A DNA stretch of 64,000 bases from Notamacropus eugenii (lineage: Eukaryota > Chordata > Mammalia > Diprotodontia > Macropodidae). This document shows, piece by piece, positions 24,110 through 35,452 of the stretch (within the stretch, counting starts at the first letter, position 1; every line of letters begins with the position of its first letter). Made by a program: the position numbers and the translations under genes. The notes under the pieces are model-generated. The model had not been told where the DNA came from. It did no database searches and saw only the letters and a program-made list of their open reading frames with translations. The stretch covers positions 249,049,010 to 249,113,009 of the forward strand of contig NC_092877.1 in NCBI RefSeq assembly GCF_028372415.1, given 5' to 3'.

Positions 24110-24125
24110 AGTAAGGGCCATTCTT
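24110..24125. repeat. Right TSD of insertion in RPS6 pseudogene
   Basis: AGTAAGGGCCATTCTT, identical to 23553-23568. RPS6 sequence resumes directly. Confidence 0.95.
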
Positions 24126-24772
24126 GATATGCCCCTAGGAAAACCGGAGAAAAAAAATGTAAATCTGTTAGGGGCTGTATTATGAATGCCAATCTGAGTG
24201 TCTGCAACTTGGTTATTTTGAAGAAAAGTAAGAAAGATAAACCAGGACTGACGGATACTACTGTACCTCATTGCCTGGGGCCCAAAAGAGCTAGCAGAAT
24301 CTGCAAACTTTTCAACTTCTCCAAAGAAGATGCTGTCTGACAGTACATTGTGAGTAAACCCCTGAGCAAGGAAGGTAAGAAACCCAGGAAAAAGACTTGA
24401 CAAATTCAACATCTAGTTACTCCCTGTATTTTGCAACACAAATGTAGATTCATTACTTTGAAGAAGAAATGTACCCAGAAGAACAAGGAATAAATAGCAG
24501 AATATTCTAAGCTTTTGGCCAAGAGAATGAAGAAGGCTAAAGAAAAATTACAAGAAGAGATTACTCTGTCTTTCCTGAGACCCCCCACCTCGAAATCTGA
24601 GTCCACTCAAAAATATAATTTCTAAAAATTTACTAGAAATAAATAACTTTTGTCAATTGAAAAAAACAGTTGACTAACTCAAATGACAAACCAGTTCCAA
24701 AAAGTCAATGAGGAGAAGAATGCCTTGAAAATCAGAATTAGTGAAATGGGAAAGGAAGTTCAGAAGCTCACT

Positions 24773-24786
24773 GAAGAAAATATTTG
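24773..24786. repeat. Left TSD of HAL1 copy 5
   Basis: GAAGAAAATATTTG, 11 of 14 bases shared with 27578-27591 (GAAAAAAGTAATTG) on the other side. The differences fit the general divergence of the nest. Confidence 0.65.
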
Positions 24787-25420
24787 TTGAGGGAGTAGAG
24801 ACAAGATGGTGGAATAGTTCTTCCCCCACATCCCATAAAATACCTGTAAATAAAGACTCAACAAATCCCAGAGCAGTAGAAGTCACAGAACAATGGAGTG
24901 GAGGAGGTTTCTGGTGCAGTGTGACCTGGAAGGCCAACGGAAAGGTCTCTTGCATCAGAAGGAGAGAAGAGCACAGTCAATCCTGGCCTGCATGGCTCTA
25001 AGAGGAGTAGGACTGGAACAGGCCTCAGAGGCATAATGCCTTCCATCATCAGCAGCGGCAGTGAAGGTTCACTGATCCCTCAACACCCAGATGCCAAAGT
25101 CAGCTTCAAAACTCAGCGAGAGAGCTTTTATACCTCTATGACAAGGGTGCAGGGTCTTTCCCTAGCCCCAGTCCCAGGAGGCGGCAGCAGCAGCAACTGG
25201 CAGAGGTGGCTGCAGAGGAGTAGCCACAGTAGGCATAGTTGCAGCCTCAGCTTAAAGCCCCTGGGGGAATTCAGCAGATAATCTGAATCTCAGCAACAAG
25301 CCATTCCAAGGAGCAAACTACTCTCCCTTGATTGTGCCACCTTGGAGGAATGGAGAATTTACAGGTCCCTAGAGTATACAATACTCTTGACTAGGGACAC
25401 AAAACTCAAGTAAATGTTTG
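24787..25420 (+). promoter_or_regulatory. HAL1 copy 5 5' UTR
   Basis: 5' UTR homologous in position to 14535-15224. It is GC-richer than its flanks (GCAGCAGC tract near 25180-25200). The YY1-like motif lies at 24802-24809. CpGs are mostly lost. Confidence 0.6.
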
Positions 25421-25421
25421 G

Positions 25422-26515
25422 GAAATTCCCAAAAAGGGACAAAAATAAGACTATAGAAGTTTACATTTTTGTGAATAGGTAGTCTCCCCCATTTTTTCAG
25501 AAGAGGTAAAATAATGTTTGCCATCAGGGCAAGATATATTTTTTCTACGTCCAAAACCTCCAAATTAAATATGCAATGGCCACAGTTCATGGAAGAGATC
25601 AAAAAGAACTTGAAAATCAAATAAGAGAGGTGGAGAAAATATTGGGAAGAGAAATGACAGCAATGCAAGAAAATCATGAAAAACAAGTGAACAGCTTGAT
25701 AAAAGAGACCCAAAAAACTGCTGAAGAAAATAATACTTTCAAAAATAGGATAACTCAATTGGTAAAAGAGGTTCAAAAAGCCAATGAGGAGAAGAATGCT
25801 TTGAAAAACAGAATTAGCCAAATGAAAAAGGCGGTTCAAAAGCTCAATGAAGAAAGTAGATCTTTCAAAATTAAAATGAAAAAGATGGAAGCTAATGACT
25901 TAGAAATTAAGAAATTGCAAAAACAAAGACAAAAGAATGAAGAAATAGAAGATAATGTGAAATACATACTTGAACAAATAACTGACATGAAAAATAGATC
26001 CAAGAGAGTCAATTAAAAAATTATAGGACTACCTGAAAGCCATAATCAAAAAAAGAGTCTAGACATCATCTTTCATGAAATTATCAAGGAAAACAGTCCT
26101 GATGTTCTAGAACCAGAGGGTAAAATAAATATTGAAAGAATCCACAGATCACCTTCTGAAAGAAATCTGAAGAGAACCACTTAGGAAATTTGTAGCCAAA
26201 CTCCAGAATTCCCAGGTCAAAGAGAAAATATTGCAAGCAACTGGAAAGTATCAATTCAAGTACTGATCAAGTACTGTAAATACTATCAGTGTGACACAAG
26301 ATCTAGCAGCTTGTATGTTAAGGGATCAAGGGCTGTGAATATGATATTCCAGAAGTCAAAGGAATTAGGATGAAAACTAAGAATCACCTACCAAGCAAAA
26401 CTGGGCATCATACTTCAGGGAGAAAAAATGGTCATTCAATGAAATAAAGGAGTTTCAAGTATTCTTGATAAAAAGACCATAGGGGAAAAGAAAATTTGAC
26501 TTTCAATCACAAGAA
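25422..26515 (+). pseudogene. ORF1 of HAL1 copy 5, broken
   Basis: Starts at an 'aaattccc' position where copy 1 has AAAATGCCC, so the start codon appears lost. Early residues read PKRDKNKTIE, then a stop. From 25576 to 26016 a frame of 146 codons covers the coiled coil (REVEKILGREMTAMQENHEK; EVQKANEEKNALKNRISQMK). It ends just before the RRM, which continues in shifted frames to about 26515 with several stops. No protein function is expected. Confidence 0.8.
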
Positions 26516-26653
26516 TCAAGAGAAATATGAAAAGGTAAACAGGAAGGAGAAACCACAAGGGACTTACCGAAGTTGAACTGTTTTCATTCCTACATGAAAC
26601 GATAATATTTGTATCTCTTGAAACTTTTCTCAGTCTCTGAGTAGTTGGAAGTA

Positions 26654-26712
26654 TTACACACACACACACACACATACACACATGCACACAAGCACACATA
26701 CACACATATATA
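26654..26712. repeat. (CA)n microsatellite in HAL1 copy 5 3' UTR
   Basis: CA repeats with TACA and TGCA interruptions, then a GAGA-rich stretch to about 26760. Confidence 0.9.
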
Positions 26713-27577
26713 AAAAGAGGGAGACACACAGAGAGACACAGAGGGACAGAGAGCACAGAGTGAGTTGAATAGGAAGGGATAATATGCAAAAAAAATAAAA
26801 TTAAAGGATGAGAGAGTAATATATTGGGAGGAGAAAGGGAGAAATGGAATGGGGAAAATTATCTCTCATAGAAGAGGAAAGAAAAAACTTTTTCCAATAC
26901 AGAGGAAAAGGAGGAGGTAAAACTGGAAAAGTGAAGTTTACTTTCATCACATTTGACTCAAGGAAGGCATAACATGCACACTCAATTTGGTATGAAAATC
27001 TATCTTACACTACAGAAAATAGTGAACAAGGGGATAAGTACGGTGGGGGAGATAATGGAAGTGAGGACAAATGGAAGGAAGGAACAATTAGAAGTAAACA
27101 CTCTTGGGGAGGGACAAGTCCAAAAGAGAGTACTAGAGATGGGGGCCAGGATAGAATGGAAGGAAATGTAGTTAATCTTAAACAACATAACTTTTATGGA
27201 AATCATTTGCAAAACTACACATATTTAGCCTATATTGAATTATTTGCCTTCTCAGTGGGAATTGGTGGGGATGGAGGAAGGAAGAGGAATTGTAACTCAA
27301 ATTTTTTGGAACAAATGTTGAGAACTGTTTTTGCGTACAACTGGAAAATAAGAAATACAGGTAATGGGGCATAGAAATTTGTCTTGCCCTACAGGACAAG
27401 AGAGAAGATGGGGATAATGGAAGGGAAGGTTGTTAGTAGTGAAGTCACATTTGTGGAAGGGCCAATCAAAATGCAAGGCATTTTGGGGTGGGTACAGGGA
27501 AGAGATGGGGAGAAAATTTGGAACTCAAAATTTTGTGGAAATGAATGTTGAAAGCTTAAAATAAATTAATTACTTTT

Positions 27578-27591
27578 GAAAAAAGTAATTG
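27578..27591. repeat. Right TSD of HAL1 copy 5
   Basis: GAAAAAAGTAATTG, partner of 24773-24786. ORF1 of copy 4 resumes right after it. Confidence 0.65.
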
Positions 27592-28255
27592 CTTTAAAAT
27601 TAGAATGAATGAGATAGAAGCTAATGAAAATGAACAATCAAAAAACTGCAAAAGAAAATGAAAAGAATGAAATAAAATAGCAGATAATATGAAATATTTC
27701 CCTCCAAAAGAATTGACCTGAAAAATAGATCCAGGAGAGACAATTTAAAAATGATTGGATAACCTGAAAGCCATGATCAGCAAAAGAGCATGGACATCAC
27801 CTTGAAAGAAATCATCAAGGAAAACTACACTGATATTGTAGAACCAGAGGGTAAAATAGACACTGAAAGTATCCACCAATCACCTCTTGAAAGAGATTAT
27901 AAAAAGGAAAATTCCTAGGAAAATTGTAGACAAATCCCAGAGCTCCCTGGTCAAGGAGAAAATATCACAAGCAACTAGAAAGAAACAATTCAAGTACTTT
28001 TGGGTACACATTAGAATAACACAAGATCTAGCAGCTTTTATGTTAAGGAATTGGAGGGCTTCCAATATGATCTTCCAGAGGTCAAAGGAGCTAGAATTAA
28101 AACCAAGAATCACCTACCCAACAAAACTGAGTAAAATAATTCATGGGAAAAATGGTCATTCAATGAACTAGAGGGTTCTCAAGCATTCTTGATGAAAAGA
28201 CCAGAGCTGAATATCAACTTTGACTTTCAAATTCAAGAATCAAGAGAAGCATGAA
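27592..28255 (+). pseudogene. ORF1 of HAL1 copy 4, second half, broken
   Basis: Resumes at the coiled-coil end ('aatgagatagaagctaatg') and covers RRM and CTD. In one frame 27887-28171 reads RKIPRKIVDKSQSSLVKEKI and then RITYPTKLSKI, the RITYPAKLS motif with A to T. Stops and indels elsewhere remove function. The first ORF1 part lies upstream of the nested insertions. Confidence 0.75.
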
Positions 28256-28799
28256 AAATAAATAGGAAAGAGAAAATATAAGGGACTTACTAAAGCTGAA
28301 TTGTTTACTAACCTACATGGAAACACAATATTTATAGCTCAAGACTTTTCTCAATATTAGGATTGTTGGAGGAATTTTAGATAGAGAGATAGAGAGACAG
28401 TTAGAGAGACAGAAGGCACAGACTGAGTTGAATGTTAAGGGTTGATATTTTAAATAAAATTAAGGAATGAGAAAGGAATATATTGGGATAAAGAGAAAGG
28501 GAGAAATATAATGGGACAAATTATCTCTCAATAAAGGAAGCAAGAAAAAACATTTTTAGTGGAGGGGAAGAGGAGGAGGTGAGAGGGAAAGAGTGAACCT
28601 TATTCTCATCATATTTGGCTTAAGGAGGGAGTAATCTGCACACTCAATTTGGTATGAACATCTACCTTACACTACAGAAAAGTGGGAGAGAAATAAATAA
28701 GTAGGGGGTTCATAGAAAGGAGGGAAAATGGGAGCCGGGGTTAATTAGAAGTAAACACTTATGAGGACGGATAGGATCAAAAGAGAGAATGCCATAAAT

Positions 28800-28812
28800 G
28801 GGGGGGGGGGGC
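28800..28812. repeat. Poly(G) run
   Basis: A G run of about 12 bases in the 3' UTR of HAL1 copy 4. Confidence 0.85.
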
Positions 28813-29218
28813 AGAACAGGAAATACAGTTTTTCATAACATGACTCTTATGGAAGTGTTTTGCATAACTACACATCTGTAACCTATATTGAATTGCTTTC
28901 CTTCTTAACGGATGTGGGAGGGGAGGGAGTAAAGGGAGAGAAGTTAGAACTCATAGATTTGAAACAAATGTTAAAAATTGTTTTTACAAGCAACTAGGAA
29001 ATAAGACATGCAGACAGTGGACCATAGAAATCTATATAGTTTTACAAGAAAATAGAGGGGATGTGATAGAAGGGAGGGCAGAGTGGGGGAAGGGGTAATC
29101 AGAATGCACTGTCTTGGAGTGGGCAGAGAGGAGAGATGAGAAGAAAATTTGAAACCCAAATCTTGTGGAAGCCAATGTTGAAAACTAAAAATTCATCAAT
29201 TATTTATTAAAAAAATAA

Positions 29219-30595
29219 AGAATAAGGAAAGATGAGTAATTAAAGAATGATTATTTATGAAGTGATAGCATAAAGTAAATTTCCAACTAAAACTGTGAAA
29301 TTGAAGATTTCCCTTCTATCTCCCATTTGGAAAAGTCAGATGGATATTTTTAAGATTTCTTCCAGCATAACTAGTTTTTGAGCCCTTGGCAATTTACAAC
29401 ATGCCATGCTAGAAAGAAACGTAGTTGAATTGTTCCACTATTGACTGCTTCAAAACAAAACAAAACAAAACAAAACAAAACGGCACATTCTTCTAGAATA
29501 ACAACAACAACAAGGTTTATTACTTCTTGTTGCGATCCAATGGTGCAAAGACTGAACGTGCCAACAACGAATGAGAATTTAATATAAAAAACAAAGTTTT
29601 AATGTGCTTCTTGGTAACCATGAAGCATTTTCTGAAATATGTAGACTGTGTCTATAGCTGCAGGGGGCCATGATGATATTTAAACAACAACAACAACAGC
29701 AGCAGAAAATCTTACAAAAATCACATTGCTGTAATGATCAGCCTGAATTCTTCACTCAGTATCTCTAGCAATTTTAGACTTACCGCTAGTTTTACCTCCA
29801 CCTTTGACTCTGAGTCTAATCTAGTCCCTAGCCAAAGGGAATTCCAGAAATTCAGGATCTCAGTTGCCTTGATTCCTAAGTCTTTCCACGCTGCCTGACA
29901 TCTATCCAACAACAGAATATATGTTGATATCTATTCCTTTTGCTTGTGACCTATTCACTCAATCAAAGTGAAGGAGCCACTTAGTAGTTACAGAGTTTTC
30001 AGCTTAAACAATCCACACATGGAAGAAAGAAGTTGCCTAATTCCAAATGGTATTGAGCAGACAGGAAACATTTGTACATGTGTTCTTGGAATAGTTTCAT
30101 AGTAAATTTGCCTTTCTAAAAATCTAATTGATTTCTTGTGGTTAAATGGAATTGAGTGCTGCTCATTATGTGTTAACAATGCAGAGAACACATGAAAATG
30201 GGGTAAAGAGATGAGTATTGGAGATCATCCCATTACCACTACTTCCTTAAGTGATGGAGTTCTGGCCGTTTTCACTCTTGGAAGTAGCAATGATAAGATG
30301 TTCTCCAATATTTTACTTAAAATCCGTCTGCTCTACACTTTCTACAACCTGCGTTGCTCCCATAGATATCTGATTCCATGCTACTAGATCTCTCTGATAT
30401 TTATTATCTACCTGTTAGAGGTGGAGGGGGGAATTCAAGCTCACCTAGAAGCTTGCAATTTTGAAATTGCTACAATGGAGCTGAAATATTTTTTTTTTCT
30501 GCTAAAAGAAAACCAACTCATGTAGTCCAATGCAGCTACCTTGCTCCTGATATTTACCCATCATATCTGGCCGTCTGATCTTCCATTGTCTAATT
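29219..30595. other. No gene seen; (AAAAC)n at 29450-29482
   Basis: A perfect AAAAC pentanucleotide run at 29450-29482 and CAA/CAG triplet tracts near 29500-29515 and 29683-29705. Otherwise nothing recognised. The 63-codon minus frame at 29721-29912 has no identifiable domain. Confidence 0.6.
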
Positions 30596-30599
30596 TCTC

Positions 30600-30740
30600 T
30601 CCATCTCTCAGTTTCAACTTCTGCAAAATAAGCTGGAGAAGGAAAAGGGGAAACACTTCAGTATTTTTGCCAAGAAAACTCCAAATTGGGTCACAAAATG
30701 TCAGATATGACTGAAGTAACTCAACAACAACAAAATAATA
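30600..30740 (+). repeat. Marsupial SINE 3' part
   Basis: 'tgcaaaataagctggagaagg', 'cttcagtatttttgccaaga', 'ccaaattgggtcacaaaatg', 'gatatgactgaagtaactca' and a CAACAACAA tail. This is the diagnostic 3' half of the marsupial tRNA SINE family. Confidence 0.75.
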
Positions 30741-31139
30741 GGTGAGTCACAAAATCATAGAAATAAAGGTAATTTCATTAAAAATTATGAAGCTGTTTAG
30801 ACAACATACTGCAATTGTTGATGATGCAATCAAATATGTGCATGGTGAACAATCTGTTGTTGCTTTTCATCAGCAAATGACTGAAAAACAAGGTAAAAAA
30901 ATCTTATGGAAACACAAGTAAAATGAACCTTGATCAACAAAAAAAATTTAAAAACCCAATTAAACTTCAAAATAGAAATATTGAAGATCAAAGATAAAAA
31001 TAAAATTTAAAGAAAAAATAATTGGAGCAGAAGCACAGGCAAAAATGGGACAAATAAATCACTGTTTTAAGTAGTATACCGCTTTACTCAGAGGGCTTTA
31101 GATAGCCAGCTAAAAAGAGATGCAACACATGAAAGAAAT

Positions 31140-31310
31140 TCACATTTGTTTTGGTTTTAACATTTGGATCCTGCCTCTGACACTTATGATATGGGGAAAG
31201 TCACTTAATCTTTTTCTGCTTCAATTTGAACATATTTAAATAGAGGGGATTGCCCTTCATGACTTCTTATGCCTTTTCCAACTCTTAGTATATGATCCTA
31301 TGATTATGTG
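31140..31310 (+). repeat. CORE-type SINE
   Basis: 'gatcctgcctctgacactta' followed by 'gggaaagtcacttaatctttt' and 'ctttttccaactcttagtat' fits the CORE SINE layout whose tail reads 'cttccagctctaaatctatgatcctatga'. Confidence 0.6.
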
Positions 31311-32549
31311 TCGGAAATAAAAATGACGTTTAACTTTTCTTAATAAACTCATGCTGACTCAAAGCTATTCATATTTTCATTTCTGACTGTATGAGAAATG
31401 TCCCGTTTTTATACTCATTTTTCCCCAATGAGTCTTAAGGACCTATAGTGGAGGAACCATGCCCCTTTCCTTTGTTAAATATTGTTACAAATTTTGATAT
31501 GTCCACTTAAATGGTACCTCTCTAAATCTCCGTGTTTCTTTTTCTTGAAGAAAAGCATCTCTAACCACACTTTTAAATATTTCTTAAGTTTAGTTTGATT
31601 ACTTGATATTATTGAATGTAACAATATTCTTTCTTACAATGGTCCTCTCTCAAGGAACTCCTTGGGAAGTCTTTTTCACTGTGGGTTATTATTTAGGAGT
31701 GGTACTGGGTCTCCATGGAGAACAGGTAAAGAACCATATATTGCTTGGTTTCCAGGTCATTTTTGACCTGGAAAAATGTTTTGTTTGATTGTTTCCAGAG
31801 TGTAAAAAATGATCTAATAGCTGCTTATATTTCTACTATTCACAAGGTTTACTATTTTTCACAAAGGAAATAGCAGTAATAAGTCTTTACTTTAATAATT
31901 TGGTACACAATCATTAATGTGTTGCTTTGTGTGTATACCTTTAATTAGATTAGTATTAAATTGTTCGAACATTCTGTTTCCTCTAACAGACTGAAAGCTC
32001 CCTAAATAGGATTTTTGGGCTTTTTTTAAAGTCACCATATAACATTAAATATAATTGTGATTTTTAAGAAGTATTCAAAATAGTCATGTTGATTGATAAA
32101 ATCGTATATGAAACTTGAAAAATATATAAATGGGTAACATATATGAATGTTTTCAAATTAGACACATGATAAATTAGACATTTTGAAAGACCATATGATT
32201 GACATTAGGCATTTTCAGACCCTAGTGGTTATAGGAAAATATGATTGAAGTCTCTGGAAGATAGCCGTCTTGAGAGTAGCCCTGTAAGACACGTCCAGAG
32301 AAAATCAAATTTATCAAACCATTTGAGATTTCCTTGACCTTTTGCCTTTGATAGCAGTTACTTTTTTTGGACACAAAAAACAGGTGTCCTATTTTGAACA
32401 AATCATGATATGACACAATCCAGTTAAAAGTATCCTCTTTCCCTAGTTCATTCACTTTGAGCACAACATTACAGTGGTGTTTTATAAAATTGTCAGAGAA
32501 ATTCAATTAAATGTAAAATTGTATCATACATCATGAGGTTATAGCTATC
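31311..32549. other. No gene seen; faint L3- and L2-like stretches
   Basis: About 31345-31420 ('aactcatgctgactcaaagc') could be a CR1/L3 scrap, and 31985-32015 ('agactgaaagctccctaaat') an L2 scrap. Both are too weak to list as separate features. Confidence 0.4.
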
Positions 32550-32745
32550 AAACTGGGAGGACCTTCAAGACCATCTAATTCAAACTATTCATTTTACAGA
32601 TAAGAAAACTGAGGTACAAGAGTTTTGAATACTTTGGTTAAAGCCCTATAGTTAGGACGTGACAGAGACAGGATTCTAACCCTCTCTTTCTTATTGTAAA
32701 TTTAACATTCTTTTCACTGTACCATGTTGCTTCTTAGTGTTAGTT
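32550..32745 (-). repeat. MIR-type SINE
   Basis: Antisense MIR order: 'ccttcaagaccatctaattc', 'cattttacagataagaaaactgagg', then 'agacaggattctaacc' and 'cactgtaccatgttgc' (antisense tRNA head). Confidence 0.7.
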
Positions 32746-33669
32746 TCATTTGCCATGACTCAGCCATGGCTATATAAAATGTGTAATGATATTAGATCGT
32801 TTTTTAATCATTCCAAATGGGGGTTCGTGGTAATGCTGCATAGAGGTGTTTAGGATAATTTTATTTTTTTTTACTTCTAGAATCTATGATTCTACATAAT
32901 GCCAATATGAGAAAGTTTTGTGGAAAGATACTTGCATTTTTCCTTATTATGTTATAGAAAAAAACAACTAAATTTGCTTATGAAGCACTCTTGGACTACA
33001 GCAAAATTTGTGTAGCCTGGCACATGTGAGGCCCAAGAACTTTCTAGTGATCCTGATCACCAGTGATAGAATGAAGAATACTAAAATACGATTGCCTCCT
33101 TTTGTTCCACTATTGATTTGAGTGATGAACTACTATGAAAAATGCAAAACTGGTTTCCTAAACTAAGGGTGACATTTAGTCTCACCTTAACTGTATTTTA
33201 TTCTCTTGGAATTTCCATGGTTATTGATATATTAGTTTGGGAGGAAAATGCATTTTTTATTACAATTGAAATGAAGTAAGCATTTTTTGTTTCAATGATT
33301 TTCTGTCGTTATCAGATTGATACAGACTGTGACTCATATAATAGTAGAATACATTATTTTCAGGATACATTAGTGTAGTTTAGCAGTTGTTCCATTGTTA
33401 TTTGTGTGCCTCTGAATAAAAAGAGTTCATAGATAGATAGAAAAGTGTTCTCTTATCAAATAAGAATAGATTTAATGAGAAACAGGAGTACACTAGATTT
33501 TTTTTCTCTTCATTTTTGACCACAGTGTTCTGGTTATTTACTAAAAAATATACTTCCAAATACATAGGAGACTTAAGAGTAGTTCAATATCAGAGGAAAA
33601 TAGTACTATCCCTAAAAGTAAGATCTAAAGTTTCCCCTGTGCTTATGTTGTTCTACTATTACCATCAGC
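32746..33669. other. No gene seen
   Basis: AT-rich DNA without recognisable elements. Confidence 0.5.
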
Positions 33670-33955
33670 TCCATGTTCTCAGAATATATATTTTTCCTGA
33701 AAAGGAATAACTAAGTTACTCATTCCTTACTGTTTTTAATCGTCTTCCTTTTTAATTATTAACTTTGATCTCTTTACGAATATGGAATTTCCCATTTTTA
33801 AATTCCTTTAAAACTTTCATTCATACTCTCAAGTTGCAGTTTTCCTATTTTCTACTTATCTAACCCCTCTCTGTTTCCTTTTCCATCAAGTATTTGATTG
33901 AATCAGACAGACATCTCTTGTTTAAGGAATAGAAGAAAGAAAGAAAATATCCGTG
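33670..33955. repeat. Unclassified repeat, copy A
   Basis: Collinear similarity over about 270 bp with 40183-40475: shared 'attccttact', 'tcttcct(t/c)tttaattatt', 'tttcccattt', 'cattcattca' and an 'aatcag(a/g)ca' end. I do not recognise the family. Confidence 0.55.
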
Positions 33956-34117
33956 ATTAACACCTTTACTGTGGAGTGATTTTTAACAAATAAAAAAAAA
34001 TTACCTGGTGAAAAGGTCCCTGTCTTGCTCCTACTATTACCTGTTCGTATACCTTAACAATCAAGCATAAAGTCTGAAATCTTAACCCTATTGGTATTTA
34101 TTGTATGTTTCCTTTTC

Positions 34118-34131
34118 AAGATGTTATTTCA
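34118..34131. repeat. Left TSD of ERV retrocopy
   Basis: AAGATGTTATTTCA, 14 bp, identical on the right side of the element directly after the poly(A). Retroviral integrase makes 4-6 bp duplications, so this length points to LINE-type insertion. Confidence 0.92.
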
Positions 34132-34375
34132 CTCTCTTAGCACGTGTGGAGCCAAGAGGACAGTAGGCTCCGCTTCTTTTCTTTCTCTCTCCCCTCCCCC
34201 TCTCTCCCCGCTTGTACTTCTACTTCCAATCCCTTAAGCTTATCCTCCTTAGGAAATCTCCCCCTCTTCCTCCTAAGGAAGACCCCCCCTGCACTTGTAA
34301 CTAGACCCTGAAATAAAGCTCAACCCTTGTTCGACTCTGGAACGTCCTTTCTCTCATATGTGCATCCGGTTTTGG
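34132..34375 (+). promoter_or_regulatory. ERV 5' R and U5
   Basis: R at 34132-34339 matches 37815-38021 with few differences. It includes the AATAAA signal near 34312. U5 follows from about 34340 and is short (about 30-40 bp). No convincing primer-binding site is visible after it. A splice-donor-like AG/GTAAGA lies at 34398-34405. Without U3 this copy has no retroviral promoter at its left end. Confidence 0.8.
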
Positions 34376-34459
34376 CCAGCCAAAGACCTCGGAGGTGAGG
34401 TAAGAAAGACTCGGGTAGCCAATACAGGCCTCTAGGCTGTTGCTCTGGAGTCCCCACCC

Positions 34460-35452
34460 TTGAATTGGAAGTCAGACACCCCGATTTGGGTGGAGCAATG
34501 GCCCCTGACTCCAGAAAAACTCCAGGCACTACAATTATTGGTTAAGGAGCAATTAGAAAAAGGAAGTATAGAACCATCAAAGTCACCCTGGAATGTTCCT
34601 GTGTTTGTTATAAAGAAAAAATCTGGGAAATTCAGGTTCCTTACAGATCTAAGGAAGGTAAATCAGTCTCTCATGCCTATGGGAGCCCTGCAACCAGGTC
34701 TCCCTTCTCCTAATGCCATCCCGGAGGGTTGGTCACTTATAATCATTGACATTCAGGATTGTTTTTTTTCCATTCCTTTAAACAAAGTAGATTGTCCTCG
34801 GTTTGCTTTTACAATACCTCACCCCAATAACGAAGGACCTGCAAAGAGGTATCAGTGGAAGGTATTGCCCCAAGGTATGAGTTGCAGCCCCACCATCTGC
34901 CAGTGGTATGTTAATCAAGCCTTAGAAAGCCCCAGACAGCAATACCAATGCAAAATCATCCATTATATGGATGACATCCTTATAGCTGCACCTCAGCTCA
35001 AGGAACTGGAGAAGTGTTTCCAAGCAGTAGAAAGGAACCTTTTAGGACTAGGATTAGTTATTGCTCCTGAAAAGATACAGAGAGGACCCAATTACAAATA
35101 TTTGGGATATCAGATACAGGGCACCATCATTCGGCTGGAACCCCCAAAATGGGATATAAAGATCCAAACACTCAATGATGCTCAGAAACTAGTGGGAGCT
35201 ATCCAATGGATAAGATCAAAGGTGCCTATACCTTTACCTCTCATGCAACCTTTATATTCACTATTGACAGGAGACTCTGCTTTAAATTCCCCACGAACAT
35301 TGACTCCTGAAGCAGCCAAGGCCATAGAGGCAATAAAAAAACAATTTTTAGAGTCCACCACATTTCGGTGGATCCAGGAGGAGATGTGGAGGTATCTATT
35401 ATCTCCACCACACCTCCCTATGCCGTCATACACCAAAAAGAGAAGCCCCTAG
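34460..35452 (+). pseudogene. pol: ERV pol: reverse transcriptase remnant
   Basis: Open frame of 330 codons opened by a non-ATG codon. It covers the RT fingers, palm and thumb. VPVFVIKKKSGKFR-type text and LPQG precede the catalytic YMDD box at 34964-34975. The LPQG/YMDD pairing and overall order are those of class II (betaretroviral) RT. The upstream protease and gag are absent: only about 80 bases separate U5 from RT. Near 35370 the coding frame shifts, so the last about 25 codons of this frame are not native. Confidence 0.88.

Larger units (their letters stand above)
23312..24667 (+). pseudogene. RPS6: RPS6 processed pseudogene, split by an insertion
   Basis: Intronless retrocopy of the 40S ribosomal protein S6 mRNA. 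It starts with ATG at 23325 ([20 protein letters not shown]), continues [15 protein letters not shown] and reaches the tail coding part. The AATAAA-bearing 3' end ('gaaataaataac', then A-run) is near 24650-24667. The C-terminal half is readable as [19 protein letters not shown] and [12 protein letters not shown]. It is broken by a frameshift and stop near 23445, further stops (for example near 24331 and 24400), and a 541-bp insertion at 23569-24109. It sits inside ORF1 of HAL1 copy 4, with an imperfect duplication of target sequence around 'actaa(ctc)aa' on both sides. It is non-functional. Confidence 0.9.
24787..27577 (+). mobile_element. HAL1 copy 5, full length, nested in copy 4
   Basis: A plus-strand element of 2.79 kb, almost the same length as copy 1. 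It has a 5' UTR starting with CAAGATGG 15 bases in (24802-24809) and a broken ORF1 at about 25422-26515. Its 3' UTR carries a CA microsatellite, and the tail is 'gttgaaagcttaaaataaat'. ORF2 is absent. It interrupts the coiled-coil coding part of copy 4's ORF1, which continues at 27592. The shared 5' start, length and tail with copy 1 show a stable structure, not random truncation. Confidence 0.85.
22436..29218 (+). mobile_element. HAL1 copy 4, full length, interrupted twice (nest host)
   Basis: The element runs from a 5' UTR start with CCAAGATGG (22456-22464), through the ORF1 5' part (about 23014-23310), to an A-rich 3' end near 29205-29218. Two insertions split it: the RPS6 retrocopy (23312-24667) and HAL1 copy 5 (24787-27577). 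Between them, 24668-24786 resumes ORF1 coiled-coil sequence ('aatgaggagaagaatgcc', 'ttcagaagctcactgaag'), and 27592-28255 supplies the rest of ORF1. Without the insertions the element is about 2.6 kb. A candidate TSD (aagaaggaaaag near 22422 versus aataaggaaag near 29221) is imperfect. Confidence 0.8.

Noticed and set aside
23325..24616. Possible functional ribosomal protein S6 gene
   Set aside because: Intronless, frameshifted, with internal stops and a 541-bp insertion; a processed pseudogene.
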